This document shows, piece by piece, positions 37,827 through 47,202 of a stretch of DNA of 64,000 nucleotides. The position numbers and the translations under genes were made by a program. Where the stretch lies: NCBI GenBank assembly GCA_937872985.1, contig CALMUW010000018.1, positions 1 to 64,000 of the forward strand. Direction: 5' to 3'. Within the stretch, counting starts at the first letter, position 1. Each line of letters starts with the position of its first letter. Below the pieces are notes generated by a model, which searched no databases, was not told where the DNA came from, and was given only the letters and a program-made list of their open reading frames with translations. The DNA is from an uncultured Alphaproteobacteria bacterium. GTDB lineage: Bacteria > Pseudomonadota > Alphaproteobacteria > Rhizobiales > Aestuariivirgaceae.

Positions 37827-38612
37827 ATGACGGACAAGCCGGTGATCTCGGCGCGTGACCTGTCGCTGGTGTTTGAAACCCACGACGGGCCGGTGCAGGC
37901 GCTGTCCAACATCAACCTCGACATTCAGGCGGGTGAATTCGTCTCGCTCATCGGGCCATCGGGCTGCGGCAAGACCACGCTGCTTCGCGTCATTGCCGAT
38001 CTGGAACAGCCCACGGGCGGGGCCATCACGGTCAACGGCATGAGCCCGCACGAGGCCCGCGAGAAGCGGGCCTATGGCTATGTGTTCCAGCAGGCCGCGC
38101 TTTTTCCCTGGCGCACCATCGAATCCAATGTCGGCTTGCCGCTGGAGGTCATGGGCCTCGACAGAAATGAGGCGGCGCGGCGCGTGAAGCACAATATCGC
38201 GCTGGTCAATCTTGCGGGCTTCGAGAAGAAACATCCCTGGCAACTGTCGGGAGGCATGCAGCAGCGCGCCTCCATCGCCCGCGCGCTGGCGGTGGAGCCG
38301 GCCATGCTGCTGATGGACGAACCCTTCGGGGCGCTCGACGAGATCGTGCGCGATCACCTGAACGAGCAGCTTTTGAAGCTCTGGGCACAGACGAAGAAGA
38401 CCGTGGTCTTTGTCACCCACTCCATTCCGGAGGCGGTGTTCCTGTCCACGCGCATCGTGGTCATGTCGCCCCGGCCGGGGCGCATTCATGAGATCATCGA
38501 CTGCAACCTTGGCGCAGAGCGGCCGCTGGAAATCCGCGAGACGCTGGAGTTTCAACGCATCGCCCAGCAGGTGCGCGACGGTTTGCGCGCGGGCCATTCC
38601 TATGATGATTGA
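37827..38612 (+). CDS. ABC transporter ATP-binding protein (NrtD/SsuB/ThiZ type)
   Basis: 261 aa with Walker A IGPSGCGKTTLLR, Q-loop FQQAALFPWRT, signature LSGGMQQRASIARAL, Walker B LLMDEPFGALDE and H-loop VTHSIPEA. It energises uptake with the two permeases and the THI5-like binding protein that follow. Position after dihydropyrimidinase implies a pyrimidine or related nitrogen substrate. Confidence 0.9.
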   Translation: MTDKPVISARDLSLVFETHDGPVQALSNINLDIQAGEFVSLIGPSGCGKTTLLRVIADLEQPTGGAITVNGMSPHEAREKRAYGYVFQQAALFPWRTIESNVGLPLEVMGLDRNEAARRVKHNIALVNLAGFEKKHPWQLSGGMQQRASIARALAVEPAMLLMDEPFGALDEIVRDHLNEQLLKLWAQTKKTVVFVTHSIPEAVFLSTRIVVMSPRPGRIHEIIDCNLGAERPLEIRETLEFQRIAQQVRDGLRAGHSYDD

Positions 38613-38618
38613 CCGGCC

Positions 38619-39515
38619 ATGAACAAGCTGCGCGAACCCTCCCTGCTGTTTGACCGGATCTTTCCGGTGGGAGTCATCGTCGCGCTGCTTGTCATCGGCT
38701 GGTATGCGGCGACGTTTTTTCTCAACGCACCCTATCAGCGCGACCTCAACGCGCGCCAGGGCGTGAGCGTCACCACCAGCGAACTGGTGGGCCAGACCAT
38801 GCGCCAGCAGAAGCCCACCATGCCGGCACCGCATCAGGTGGCAAGCGCTCTGTGGAAGGCGACCTTGGGGGTTCCCGTCACCTCGAAGCGCAGCCTCGTC
38901 TATCACGCCTGGGTCACGCTTTCCTCCACGCTGCTGGGCTTTCTTTTCGGAACGGTTCTGGGCGTGTTGATCGCCGTGGGCATCACCCACATTCCGGCCC
39001 TGGACCGCTCGTTCCTGCCATGGATCATCACCAGCCAGACCATTCCCATGCTGGCGGTGGCACCCATGATCATCGTCATTCTCGCGGCGGTGAACATCAC
39101 GGGGCTGATCCCCAAGGCGCTCATCTCCACCTACCTGTCCTTCTTTCCGGTGGCGGTGGGCATGGTGAAGGGCCTGCGCTCGCCCGAGGCCATGCACCTC
39201 GACCTCATGCACAGCTACGATGCCAGCACCTGGCAAGCCTTCTGGAAGCTGCGCGTGCCGGCCTCGGTGCCCTTCTTCTTCACCTCCATCAAGGTGGCGG
39301 TGGCGGCGAGCCTGGTCGGCGCCATCGTCGGTGAATTGCCCACGGGCGCGGTGGCGGGCATTGGCTCGAAGCTGCTGGCGGGCTCCTATTATTCGCAGAC
39401 CATCGACATCTGGGCGGCCTTGATCGCAGGCTCGGTGGTGGCCATGCTGCTGGTGGCGCTGGTCGATGTGGCGGGCAGGGTCACGGCCCGCGTCATGGGC
39501 GCGAGGCCCACATGA
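38619..39515 (+). CDS. ABC transporter permease (first)
   Basis: 298 aa with about six membrane helices. The cytoplasmic EAA-like loop is HLDLMHSYDASTWQAFWKLRVPASVPFFFTSIKVA. It begins 6 bp after the ATP-binding gene and its stop overlaps the next permease start by 4 bp. Belongs to the BPD inner-membrane family used by nitrate/sulfonate/pyrimidine-precursor importers. Confidence 0.88.
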   Translation: MNKLREPSLLFDRIFPVGVIVALLVIGWYAATFFLNAPYQRDLNARQGVSVTTSELVGQTMRQQKPTMPAPHQVASALWKATLGVPVTSKRSLVYHAWVTLSSTLLGFLFGTVLGVLIAVGITHIPALDRSFLPWIITSQTIPMLAVAPMIIVILAAVNITGLIPKALISTYLSFFPVAVGMVKGLRSPEAMHLDLMHSYDASTWQAFWKLRVPASVPFFFTSIKVAVAASLVGAIVGELPTGAVAGIGSKLLAGSYYSQTIDIWAALIAGSVVAMLLVALVDVAGRVTARVMGARPT

Positions 39516-40621
39516 GGTTCCGGCTCAACTGGCATACGGTGGTGGCCCTGGGCCTCATGCTGCTCAGCCTTTTCAACCTGCCCTTCACCGCCACATCAGG
39601 CACTGCCCTGCCTCTGCTGATCCTGTGGTTTCTGGTTCTCGCGGCCCTGGGGGCGCTCGCTGTCCCGCCAAGGCCGGCGCTTGTCGCCAGCTTCGGGCTG
39701 CTGGGCCATGCGGCCGTGCTGCTCCTGCTCCGCAGTCTGAAGGGAGCGGAGGGCACGGCCACCCTGGGTTTCTATGCCGCGCTGGCGGCCTCGTGGCTTC
39801 TGGGCTGGCGGCTGGTGACGGTTCTGTCGGGCGACGGCAAGCGGGGATCGGAAGGGCCGGGCACCTTCGTGAGCCTGCTCATTCCGGCGCTCTTCGGCTT
39901 CTGGATATTGGTGCTGTGGGAAGCCATCGCGCGCGGCGCCGGCATTCCCTTCGTGCTCTTGCCGCCGCCGTCCGCCATCGGCCACAGGATCATGGGTTCG
40001 CTGCCCATCCTTGCCGCCGATTTTCACCAGACCGTGCTCAAGGCCGTGCTCTTCGGGTTCGTGGCGGGGTCGCTCGCCGGTTTCGTCGTCGCCCTCCTGG
40101 CCGACCGCTATCGCTTCCTTGCCAAGGGCTTGCTGCCCATCGGCAATATGGTCTCGGCGCTGCCGATCATCGGCATTGCCCCCATCATGGTCATCTGGTT
40201 CGGTTTCGACTGGCCGTCCAAGGCGGCGGTGGTCATTGTCATGACCTTCTTTCCCATGCTGGTGAACACGCTGGAGGGGCTGCGCGCCGCTGGTTCCATG
40301 GAGCGTGACCTGATGCGCACCTATGCCGCCAATCACTGGCAGAGCCTGTTCAAGCTGCGCCTGCCCGCCGCCATGCCCTTCGTCTTCAACGCCTTGAAGA
40401 TCAATTCGACGCTGGCCATGATCGGTGCCATCGTGGCGGAATTCTTCGGCACCCCCATCGTCGGCATGGGCTTTCGCATCTCGACCGAGGTGGGGCGCAT
40501 GAACCTCGATATGGTGTGGGCCGAGATTGCGCTCGCCGCCGTGGTGGGATCGCTGTTCTATGGAGTGCTTACCCTGATCGAACGAACCATAACTTTCTGG
40601 CACCCGTCCTATCGCCGATAG
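39512..40621 (+). CDS. ABC transporter permease (second)
   Basis: 369 aa. It differs from its partner by a ~110-residue N-terminal hydrophobic extension (3-4 extra predicted helices) before the standard core. The EAA loop is ERDLMRTYAANHWQSLFKLRLPAAMPFVFNALKI. Two distinct permeases imply a heterodimeric channel. Confidence 0.88.
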   Translation: MRFRLNWHTVVALGLMLLSLFNLPFTATSGTALPLLILWFLVLAALGALAVPPRPALVASFGLLGHAAVLLLLRSLKGAEGTATLGFYAALAASWLLGWRLVTVLSGDGKRGSEGPGTFVSLLIPALFGFWILVLWEAIARGAGIPFVLLPPPSAIGHRIMGSLPILAADFHQTVLKAVLFGFVAGSLAGFVVALLADRYRFLAKGLLPIGNMVSALPIIGIAPIMVIWFGFDWPSKAAVVIVMTFFPMLVNTLEGLRAAGSMERDLMRTYAANHWQSLFKLRLPAAMPFVFNALKINSTLAMIGAIVAEFFGTPIVGMGFRISTEVGRMNLDMVWAEIALAAVVGSLFYGVLTLIERTITFWHPSYRR

Positions 40622-40649
40622 GCGGGGCCAACAACCGGGAGGAAAGAAA

Positions 40650-41624
40650 ATGAAAACACTGACCAAGTTCTCGCTCGCCCTGGCCTTTTCCGCCAGTCTC
40701 ATGGCGGGTCTGGCCCAGGCCGCCGACAAGGTGACGCTGCAGTTGAAGTGGGTCGCCCAGTCGCAGTTCGCGGGCTACTACGTGGCCAAGGACAAGGGCT
40801 TCTACAAGGATGCCGGCCTTGACGTTGAGATCAAGGCGGGTGGCCCCGACATCGCGCCGGAGCAGGTGATCGCGGGCGGCGGGGCCGATGTCATCGTCGA
40901 CTGGATGGGCGGCGCGTTGGCCGCGCGTGAAAAGGGCGTGGGCCTTGTCAACATCGCCCAGCCCTACAAGAAGGCGGGCATGCAACTGGTCTGTCCGGCC
41001 AATGGCCCGGTCAAGACCGAAGCCGACTTCAAGGGGCATACCCTTGGAGTCTGGTTCTTCGGCAACGAATATCCCTTCTTCGCCTGGATGAACAAACTGG
41101 GCCTGAAGACCGAGGGCGGGGCGGATGGCGTCACGGTGCTGAAGCAGTCCTTCGACGTGCAGCCGCTGATTCAGAAGCAGGCCGACTGCATCTCGGTCAT
41201 GACCTATAACGAATACTGGCAGCTCATGGACGCGGGCTACAAGCCGGAGGATCTGGTGGTGTTCAACTATTCCGCCATGGGTAACGACCTGCTGGAGGAC
41301 GGCCTCTATGCCATGGAGGACAAGCTCAAGGATCCGGCCTTCAAGGACAGGATGGTGCGCTTCGTGAAGGCCTCCATGCAGGGCTGGAAATATGCCCTGG
41401 AAAATCCGGACGAGGCGGCGGGCATCGTCATGGACAATGGCGGCCAGGACGAAAATCATCAGAAGCGCATGATGGGCGAGGTGGCCAAACTCATTGGTGA
41501 GCCGGACGCCAAGCTGATCGTCGAGGCCTATGACCGCACGGCCAAGGCGCTGCTCGACCAGAAGATCATCACCAAGGAGCCTTCGGGGGCCTGGACCTCG
41601 GAGATCACCGACGCCATCAAGTGA
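40650..41624 (+). CDS. ABC transporter substrate-binding protein, NMT1/THI5-like
   Basis: 324 aa with an Ala-rich signal peptide cleaved near AQAA. LQLKWVAQSQFAGYYVAKDKGFY is the hallmark of the THI5/NMT1 fold (ThiY and pyrimidine-precursor binders). GGAGG precedes the start by 7 bp. With the catabolic genes upstream, likely ligands are uracil, thymine or a hydantoin; this is inferred from context. Confidence 0.9.
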   Translation: MKTLTKFSLALAFSASLMAGLAQAADKVTLQLKWVAQSQFAGYYVAKDKGFYKDAGLDVEIKAGGPDIAPEQVIAGGGADVIVDWMGGALAAREKGVGLVNIAQPYKKAGMQLVCPANGPVKTEADFKGHTLGVWFFGNEYPFFAWMNKLGLKTEGGADGVTVLKQSFDVQPLIQKQADCISVMTYNEYWQLMDAGYKPEDLVVFNYSAMGNDLLEDGLYAMEDKLKDPAFKDRMVRFVKASMQGWKYALENPDEAAGIVMDNGGQDENHQKRMMGEVAKLIGEPDAKLIVEAYDRTAKALLDQKIITKEPSGAWTSEITDAIK

Positions 41625-41635
41625 TGATCACGGCA

Positions 41636-41693
41636 GGGGGCGGCGGCAGGCCGCCCCCGATTGCCTTGGGGCGCCGGTTCGGCGCTCTTTTTC
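41636..41693 (+). terminator. Double hairpin terminator after the pyrimidine operon
   Basis: First hairpin GGGGGCGGC/GCCGCCCCC (41636-41658). Second hairpin GCGCCG-GTT-CGGCGC (41671-41685) followed by TCTTTTTC. The second is a canonical terminator ending the ABC operon. Confidence 0.8.
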
Positions 41694-41734
41694 TTTGTCG
41701 CGCCCCGGCCAAGAGCAGTTTTGCCTTTGCTGGC

Positions 41735-41844
41735 GCAACGGACGATCAAATCGGAACGATTTGAGAGAGAAAAGTTGCGCCAACATATTGATTTTCGAGC
41801 AACTTATCGGCGGCAGTTGATTCCAACTGACCGCCGGTTGCTCT
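41735..41844 (+). repeat. 110-bp structured intergenic element, copy B
   Basis: 106/110 identity with 32715-32824, with all stems conserved. Immediately downstream (about 41864-41926) is a weakly similar segment ending in the same GGTTGCTCT, perhaps a decayed third copy lacking the stems. It lies between the ABC operon terminator and the methyltransferase gene. Confidence 0.85.
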
Positions 41845-41936
41845 GGCGCAAAGCCACCACCCGGCCTTATTGATGGCGAGCCACTTATCTGACTTTTGTT
41901 GTTTCCATCAAAATTCAGGTTGCTCTATGGGAGGGC

Positions 41937-43043
41937 ATGGCTGATTTCGAGATTTATCTGGTGACCACGCCGGGGCTGGAACAGGCGCTGGCGGCGGAAG
42001 CCCGCGCGCAGGGCTTTGCCGCCATCAAGGCCTTGCCCGGCGGGGTGAGGGTGCGCGGGCGCTGGCCGGAGGTGTGGCGCGCCAATCTCATGTTGCGCGG
42101 GGCGACGAAGGTGCTGGCGCGGGTGGGCTCCTTCCGCGCCGTGCATCTGGCGCAACTGGACAAGCGGGCGCGGGATTTTCCGTGGGCGGAGTATCTCCGC
42201 CGCGAGGTGCCGGTGGCGGTGGAGGCGGCCTGCACACGCTCGAAAATCTATCATTCGGGTGCGGCGGCGGAACGCATTGCGCGCGCCATTCACGAGGAAC
42301 TGGGCGCTGTCATCGCTGATGATGCGCCGGTGGTGGTGAAGGCACGCATCGCTGATGATCTCTGCACCATCAGCCTCGATACCTCGGGCGGGCTGCTGCA
42401 CAAGCGCGGCGCCAAGGCGGCGGTGGCCAAGGCGCCCTTGCGCGAAACCCTGGCCGCGCTGCTGCTGCGTCAATGCGGCTATGACGGCAGCGAGCCGGTC
42501 TATGATCCCATGTGCGGGTCTGGCACCTTTGTCATCGAGGCGGCGGAAATGGCGCTTGGCCTGGCACCGGGGCGGGCACGGCATTTCGCCTTCGAGCAGC
42601 TTGCCACCTTTGATGCGGCGGCTTGGGCGGCGCTGAAGGAGGCCGCGCCGCGCCGTGCGACAGAGTTGCGGTTTTTCGGCAGCGACCGCGATGCCGGGGC
42701 GGTGGACATGGCGCGCGCCAATGCCGGGCGCGCCGGGGTGGGGGCGGTGACCGAATTTCATCGCGCCAGCATCAGCGAGATCGTGCGGCCCGAAGGTCCG
42801 GCGGGCCTGGTCATGGTCAATCCGCCCTATGGCGCGCGGATCGGCGACAAGACCAAGCTTGTCGCACTCTATGCCGCGCTGGGCCAGGTTTTGCGGGAGA
42901 GGTTTTCGGGCTGGCGGGTGGGGCTCATCACCACCGAGGCACCTCTGGCGCGGGCCACGGGCCTGTCCTTCCTGCCGCCTTCGGCCCCCATTTCACACGG
43001 CGGGCTGAAGGTCAGGCTTTATCAGACTGGGGCGCTTGCCTGA
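41937..43043 (+). CDS. THUMP-domain class I RNA methyltransferase (RlmL/Trm14 type)
   Basis: 368 aa. An N-terminal THUMP-like RNA-binding domain (about residues 1-155) is followed by a SAM-binding domain with motif I DPMCGSGTFVIEAAEM and catalytic motif IV NPPYGARIGD. These are features of N2-guanine methyltransferases acting on 23S rRNA (the RlmL N-terminal half) or tRNA. The exact target cannot be told. Confidence 0.87.
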   Translation: MADFEIYLVTTPGLEQALAAEARAQGFAAIKALPGGVRVRGRWPEVWRANLMLRGATKVLARVGSFRAVHLAQLDKRARDFPWAEYLRREVPVAVEAACTRSKIYHSGAAAERIARAIHEELGAVIADDAPVVVKARIADDLCTISLDTSGGLLHKRGAKAAVAKAPLRETLAALLLRQCGYDGSEPVYDPMCGSGTFVIEAAEMALGLAPGRARHFAFEQLATFDAAAWAALKEAAPRRATELRFFGSDRDAGAVDMARANAGRAGVGAVTEFHRASISEIVRPEGPAGLVMVNPPYGARIGDKTKLVALYAALGQVLRERFSGWRVGLITTEAPLARATGLSFLPPSAPISHGGLKVRLYQTGALA

Positions 43044-43120
43044 GGTCACATTATCGCCAGAAGCGGCTGAAATCCTTGCACGATGAAAATGCCGTCCCAA
43101 TCATCCGAATGGAGGTTTCA

Positions 43121-44293
43121 ATGATCCGCATGAAGGCATGGGCTGCGGTGCTGGCTGCCCTTGTGGTGGCTTCATCTAGCGCGCTGGCGGCGCAAACCGA
43201 TGCAGCGGCGCTGGCGGAGACGCCGATCACCCTCGCGCTGGTCACCGCGGGCCTTGATCATCCCTGGGCGCTGCAGGTTCTGCCGGATGGGCGCATGCTG
43301 GTGAGCGAAAGGCCGGGCAGGCTGCGTCTCGTGACCCCTGACGGGAAAATCTCCGCGCCCATTGCCGGGGTTCCGGATGTGATGGCCTTTGGTCAGGGCG
43401 GGCTGCTCGACGTGCTGCTGGCACCTGATTTCGCCGCAAGCGGCCTGATCTATTTTTCCTATGCCGAGCCGCGCGGGATGATGAGCAACGCCACAGCGGT
43501 GGCGCGGGCCAGGCTGACGCTGACGGCGGACGGCGGAGCGCTGGGGCCGGTCCAGGTGATCTTCCGGCAGGAACCGGCCATTGTCAGCCGGGCGCATTTT
43601 GGTTCGCGGCTGGTGTGGGGGCGCGACGGCAGCCTCTTCATCACCCTGGGCGAGCGCTACAGCCAGCGCGACAGCGCCCAGGACCTTGGCACCGATCTCG
43701 GCAAGGTCGTGCGCATCATGGCCGATGGCTCGGTGCCGCCGGACAATCCCTTCGTGGGGCAGGCAGGCAAGCGCCCGGAAATCTGGAGCTACGGCCACCG
43801 CAACAGCCAGGGCGCGGCCTTGCACCCGGAAACCGGGGCCCTGTGGATGACCGAGCATGGGGCCAAGGGCGGCGATGAGCTGAACGTGGTGCGCGCGGGC
43901 GGCAATTACGGCTGGCCCTTCGTCACCTATGGCACGGATTATGACGGCACGCCCATCGGTCAGGGCACCTCGGCTTCCGGCATCGAAGAGCCGCTCTACT
44001 ACTGGAAACCCTCCATCGCCACATCGGGGCTGGCCTTCTATGACGGGGCGCTGTTTCCCGCATGGCGCGGCAATGTGCTGGTGGGGGGGCTGGCGGGTCA
44101 GACCCTGCAACGCCTGGTGCTGACGGATGGCGTGGTGAGCGGGGTGGAAGTGGTGCTGAACCGGGCGCGGGCGCGCGGCGTCATCGGCGATGACAGCATG
44201 CGCATCCGCGATGTGCGCGTCGCCCCCGATGGATCGGTGCTGGTGCTGACCGACGAGGCCAATGGCCGCCTGCTCCGCATCACCCCCAAATGA
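43121..44293 (+). CDS. PQQ-dependent soluble aldose sugar dehydrogenase family
   Basis: 390 aa with a signal peptide (AWAAVLAALVVASSSALA). Beta-propeller motifs: LDHPWALQVLPDGRMLVSERPGRLRLV, GGLLDVLLAPDF, FGSRLVWGRDG, GHRNSQGAALHPETG, and MTEHGAKGGDELN with NYGWPFVTYG, the pattern of YliI-type enzymes. It oxidises aldoses in the periplasm if PQQ is available. ATG 43121 is preceded by GGAGG. Convergent with the dgcN-like gene, leaving no gap. Confidence 0.88.
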   Translation: MIRMKAWAAVLAALVVASSSALAAQTDAAALAETPITLALVTAGLDHPWALQVLPDGRMLVSERPGRLRLVTPDGKISAPIAGVPDVMAFGQGGLLDVLLAPDFAASGLIYFSYAEPRGMMSNATAVARARLTLTADGGALGPVQVIFRQEPAIVSRAHFGSRLVWGRDGSLFITLGERYSQRDSAQDLGTDLGKVVRIMADGSVPPDNPFVGQAGKRPEIWSYGHRNSQGAALHPETGALWMTEHGAKGGDELNVVRAGGNYGWPFVTYGTDYDGTPIGQGTSASGIEEPLYYWKPSIATSGLAFYDGALFPAWRGNVLVGGLAGQTLQRLVLTDGVVSGVEVVLNRARARGVIGDDSMRIRDVRVAPDGSVLVLTDEANGRLLRITPK

Positions 44294-45292
44294 TCAAGCT
44301 AACAAGCGATCGACGATGGCGGTCACATCAAAGCGCACGGGATCGCAGACGGGGAGATTGTGCTGCGCCGACAGGCGGTCCATTTCGGCGCGGGCGGATT
44401 TTTCGTCGAGCCGCGCGGGGTTGAGGCTGATGCCGGAACAGCGGATGGCGGGGCTGACGATGCGGCCCAGAGTCACCGTCAGGGCAATCAATGCGGCGAT
44501 GTCGCCGACCCTGTGATCGGCGAAGCCCAGAAGGTGGCTGCGGCCCGCCTCATGGCAGACGATGAAGTGATCGGGCTGCGAACCATGCAGCAGGCCGAGA
44601 GTGACCCCGGCATAGGCCGGATGATACAGCGACCCCTGGCCCTCGATGATGTCCCAGTGATCGGGCGCGGCCGAGGGCGAGAGCGTTTCCACGGCACCTG
44701 CCAGAAAATCACAGACGATGGCGTCAACGGCAAAGCCGTGACCGTCGATGAGAACGCCGGTCTGCCCTGTGGCGCGGAAGGTGGCGTCCACGCCGCGCGC
44801 GGTCAATTCGCGGTGGATGGCGAGGGCGGTGTATTTCTTGCCGATGGCGCAGTCGGTGCCCATGGTGAGCAGGCGGTGGCCGCTGCGTGGTGTGCCATGG
44901 CCGATGGGGAAGGCCTGACCGGTGAGGCGCACGTCGTGGAGTGTGCGCCCGGTGCGGAGGGCTGCGGCCTTGAGTTCCGGCACGGCCGCGAGCGGCAGGT
45001 GCAGGCCGCTGGCGATGTCGAGGCCCGCCGCCATGGCGTCAACCAGTCTGGCGATCCAGTGCGGCGGCAGCTTGCCGCCGGGAAGGGCGGTGCCGATGAC
45101 CAAGGTTCTGGCCCCCCTGGCTGCGGCTTCGGCGGCGTCCATGTCCGGCAGGCCAAGATCAACCGTGGCCCCCTGTTCGCGCCATTGGCCGAGGCAACGC
45201 TCTGGCCGCCAATGGGCCAGACCGATGGCGGTCTTGGCCATTTCCGGCACCGGCGTTTCACCGAGATAGAGCAGATAGGGCGCGGCAATCAT
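44294..45292 (-). CDS. dgcN: DUF1611 protein, DgcN-like (D-glutamate N-acetyltransferase type)
   Basis: 332 aa from ATG 45292; an in-frame extension upstream would overlap the next gene for 340 bp and has no family similarity. It has a nucleotide-binding-like MGTDCAIGKKYTALAIHREL, DIIEGQGSLYHPAYAGVTLGLLHGS, and ...FIVCHEAGR. DUF1611 members paired with a DgcA-like racemase were described in D-glutamate catabolism. The pairing with the gene 10 bp upstream (dgcA-like) supports that here. Confidence 0.8.
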   Translation of the reverse strand: MIAAPYLLYLGETPVPEMAKTAIGLAHWRPERCLGQWREQGATVDLGLPDMDAAEAAARGARTLVIGTALPGGKLPPHWIARLVDAMAAGLDIASGLHLPLAAVPELKAAALRTGRTLHDVRLTGQAFPIGHGTPRSGHRLLTMGTDCAIGKKYTALAIHRELTARGVDATFRATGQTGVLIDGHGFAVDAIVCDFLAGAVETLSPSAAPDHWDIIEGQGSLYHPAYAGVTLGLLHGSQPDHFIVCHEAGRSHLLGFADHRVGDIAALIALTVTLGRIVSPAIRCSGISLNPARLDEKSARAEMDRLSAQHNLPVCDPVRFDVTAIVDRLLA

Positions 45293-45302
45293 GGCGAGAT
45301 CC

Positions 45303-46286
45303 TCAGCCCCAGAGCGCGGGGGCAAAGTGCTGGAGTTGGCCCTGAGCGTAGCGCATGGGGTGGGCGCGGTCATGGGCGATGAGCAGGGGACCGTCGAGGT
45401 CGGCCCAGCGGCACAGGCTGGCAATGACGTAGGCGGGGGCCATGGAGAGCGATGTGCCCGCCATGCAGCCCACCATGAGGCCGAGGCCGTGTGCGCGTGC
45501 GGCGTGGGCAAGGGCCAGCGCCTCAGTGAGGCCGCCCGTCTTGTCGAGCTTGATGTTGACGCCCTGATAGAGGGGCGCGAGGCGGGTAAGATCGGCGCTG
45601 GTGTGGCAGCTTTCGTCGGCGAAGATGGCAATGGGTGACTGGAGGCCGCGCAGAGTTTCGTCGGCCCCGCGCCGCACCGGCTGCTCGATCATGGCAATGC
45701 CCAGACGGGCAAGGGCGGGCAAGAGGGACTCGATAAAATCGCGTGGCCAGGACTGGTTGGCGTCGATGATGATCTCGGCATCGGGCCGGGCGGCGCGCAC
45801 GGCGGCAAGGCGCTCCGGCACCAGGGTCTGGTCCATCTTCAGTTTCAGCACGGCATGGTTCGAGGCTTGGGCAGCGGCGGCCATGGCTTCGGGGCTGGCA
45901 AGGCCGATGGATTGATCGACGGTGAGGGCGGCGGGGCCTGCGGCGAGCCCCGCCAGGTGCCAGATGCTCTCACCGGTGAGCTTGGCGCGCAGGTCCCACA
46001 GCGCGCAGTCGAGCGCATTGCGGGCCGGACCGGGGGGCAGGCTGGCACAGGCCGCCAGGGCATCGCCCGACAGGCAGGCCGATCGCAGGCCCTCCAGTTC
46101 GGTTGCCGCCTGTTCCGCCGTGATGTCGAAGACCACGGGGGCCACGCCTTCGCCCCAGCCGCTCTTGCCCTGCGCCGCCACCGTGACGGTCACCGTGTCG
46201 AGCACCGCGACATTGAAACCGGCAAAGCGGAAGGGCTGGCGCAGCGGCCAATGGTCGAGGGTGACGTCCATGCGGTCAAGGCGCAT
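45303..46286 (-). CDS. dgcA: Enolase-superfamily racemase, DgcA-like
   Basis: 327 aa of the muconate-lactonising/dipeptide-epimerase subgroup. Catalytic set: LKLKM (K-x-K), IIDANQSW, MIEQPV, FADES and NIKLDKTGGLTEAL. ATG 46286 gives MRLDRMDVTLDHW; the in-frame upstream extension overlaps the permease gene. With the DUF1611 gene it fits N-acetyl-D-glutamate racemase. A dipeptide epimerase (Ala/Glu) is the main alternative. Confidence 0.82.
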   Translation of the reverse strand: MRLDRMDVTLDHWPLRQPFRFAGFNVAVLDTVTVTVAAQGKSGWGEGVAPVVFDITAEQAATELEGLRSACLSGDALAACASLPPGPARNALDCALWDLRAKLTGESIWHLAGLAAGPAALTVDQSIGLASPEAMAAAAQASNHAVLKLKMDQTLVPERLAAVRAARPDAEIIIDANQSWPRDFIESLLPALARLGIAMIEQPVRRGADETLRGLQSPIAIFADESCHTSADLTRLAPLYQGVNIKLDKTGGLTEALALAHAARAHGLGLMVGCMAGTSLSMAPAYVIASLCRWADLDGPLLIAHDRAHPMRYAQGQLQHFAPALWG

Positions 46287-46287
46287 G

Positions 46288-47199
46288 TCAGTCCCGCGTG
46301 GTGTCGCGCGGCACCGGTCCCGCCCGGCCACGGAGCGCCGGTCCTGCCAGCATGGCCAGCACGAAGAGGCCGGTGGCGAGCTTCAGGTCACCCGGCGGCA
46401 GGCCCGCCACCAGACAGACGGAGATGAGCTGGTAATAGACCAGCGTGCCGACGAAGGGGGCGGCAAGCTGGCGCACCGGTGTTTGCTTGCCGACAATGGC
46501 CTCGCCGATCATCAGTGCGGCCAGGCCGTTGATGAGAATGCCGAAGCCCATGTTGACATCGGCGAAGCCCTGGCTCTGCACCATGATGGCCCCGGACAGG
46601 GCGGAGAAGGAACCGGCCAGCCCCACGCCGCCGATGGTCATGGTCCAGACATTGATGCCATTGGCCTCGGCCATGTCCGGGTTGGCCCCCACGGCGCGCA
46701 TGGCCGTGCCCCTTTCGGTGAGGAAATAGAGGCGCAGCACAATGAAGACGGCGGCGGCGATGGCCCCGGCCACGATGATCTTGATGACGACCGCGCTGAT
46801 CATCGCCTCGGGCAGGCTGGCGAAGATGGTCCTGATGTTGAACACCGGCTGGTTCGACTTGCCGAGCAGCCTGAGGTTCACGCTGTAGAGCATGGTCATG
46901 ACCAGAATGCCCGCCAGCAGCGAATGGATGCGGAAGCGCAGGTGGATGAAGGCCGTGGCGCAGCCAGCGAGGAAACCGGCCGCCATGGCGACGATGAGAG
47001 CAAGCCAGGGATTGAAGCCCGCCATCAGCCCCATGGCGCAGACGGCCCCGCCAAGGGGGTAGGCCCCTTCGCTGGTCAGGTCCGGGAAGCCCAGGATGCG
47101 GAAGGGGATCATGATGGCCAGCACCACAAAGCTGAGGATGAGGCTTTGCGCGACGGTGACGGGAACCAGGGCCCAGAAGTGGGTGATGAGATCCAGCAT
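46288..47199 (-). CDS. ABC transporter permease (TrpY/branched-chain type)
   Basis: 303 aa with about 8-9 hydrophobic segments. GFPDLTSEGAYPLGGAVCA and TERGTAMRAVGANPDMAEANGINV are typical of the permease in TrpXYZ-like importers. Ends 1 bp before the dgcA-like start, so the three ABC genes and dgcA-dgcN appear to be one operon. Confidence 0.87.
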   Translation of the reverse strand: MLDLITHFWALVPVTVAQSLILSFVVLAIMIPFRILGFPDLTSEGAYPLGGAVCAMGLMAGFNPWLALIVAMAAGFLAGCATAFIHLRFRIHSLLAGILVMTMLYSVNLRLLGKSNQPVFNIRTIFASLPEAMISAVVIKIIVAGAIAAAVFIVLRLYFLTERGTAMRAVGANPDMAEANGINVWTMTIGGVGLAGSFSALSGAIMVQSQGFADVNMGFGILINGLAALMIGEAIVGKQTPVRQLAAPFVGTLVYYQLISVCLVAGLPPGDLKLATGLFVLAMLAGPALRGRAGPVPRDTTRD

Positions 47200-47202
47200 G
47201 TC

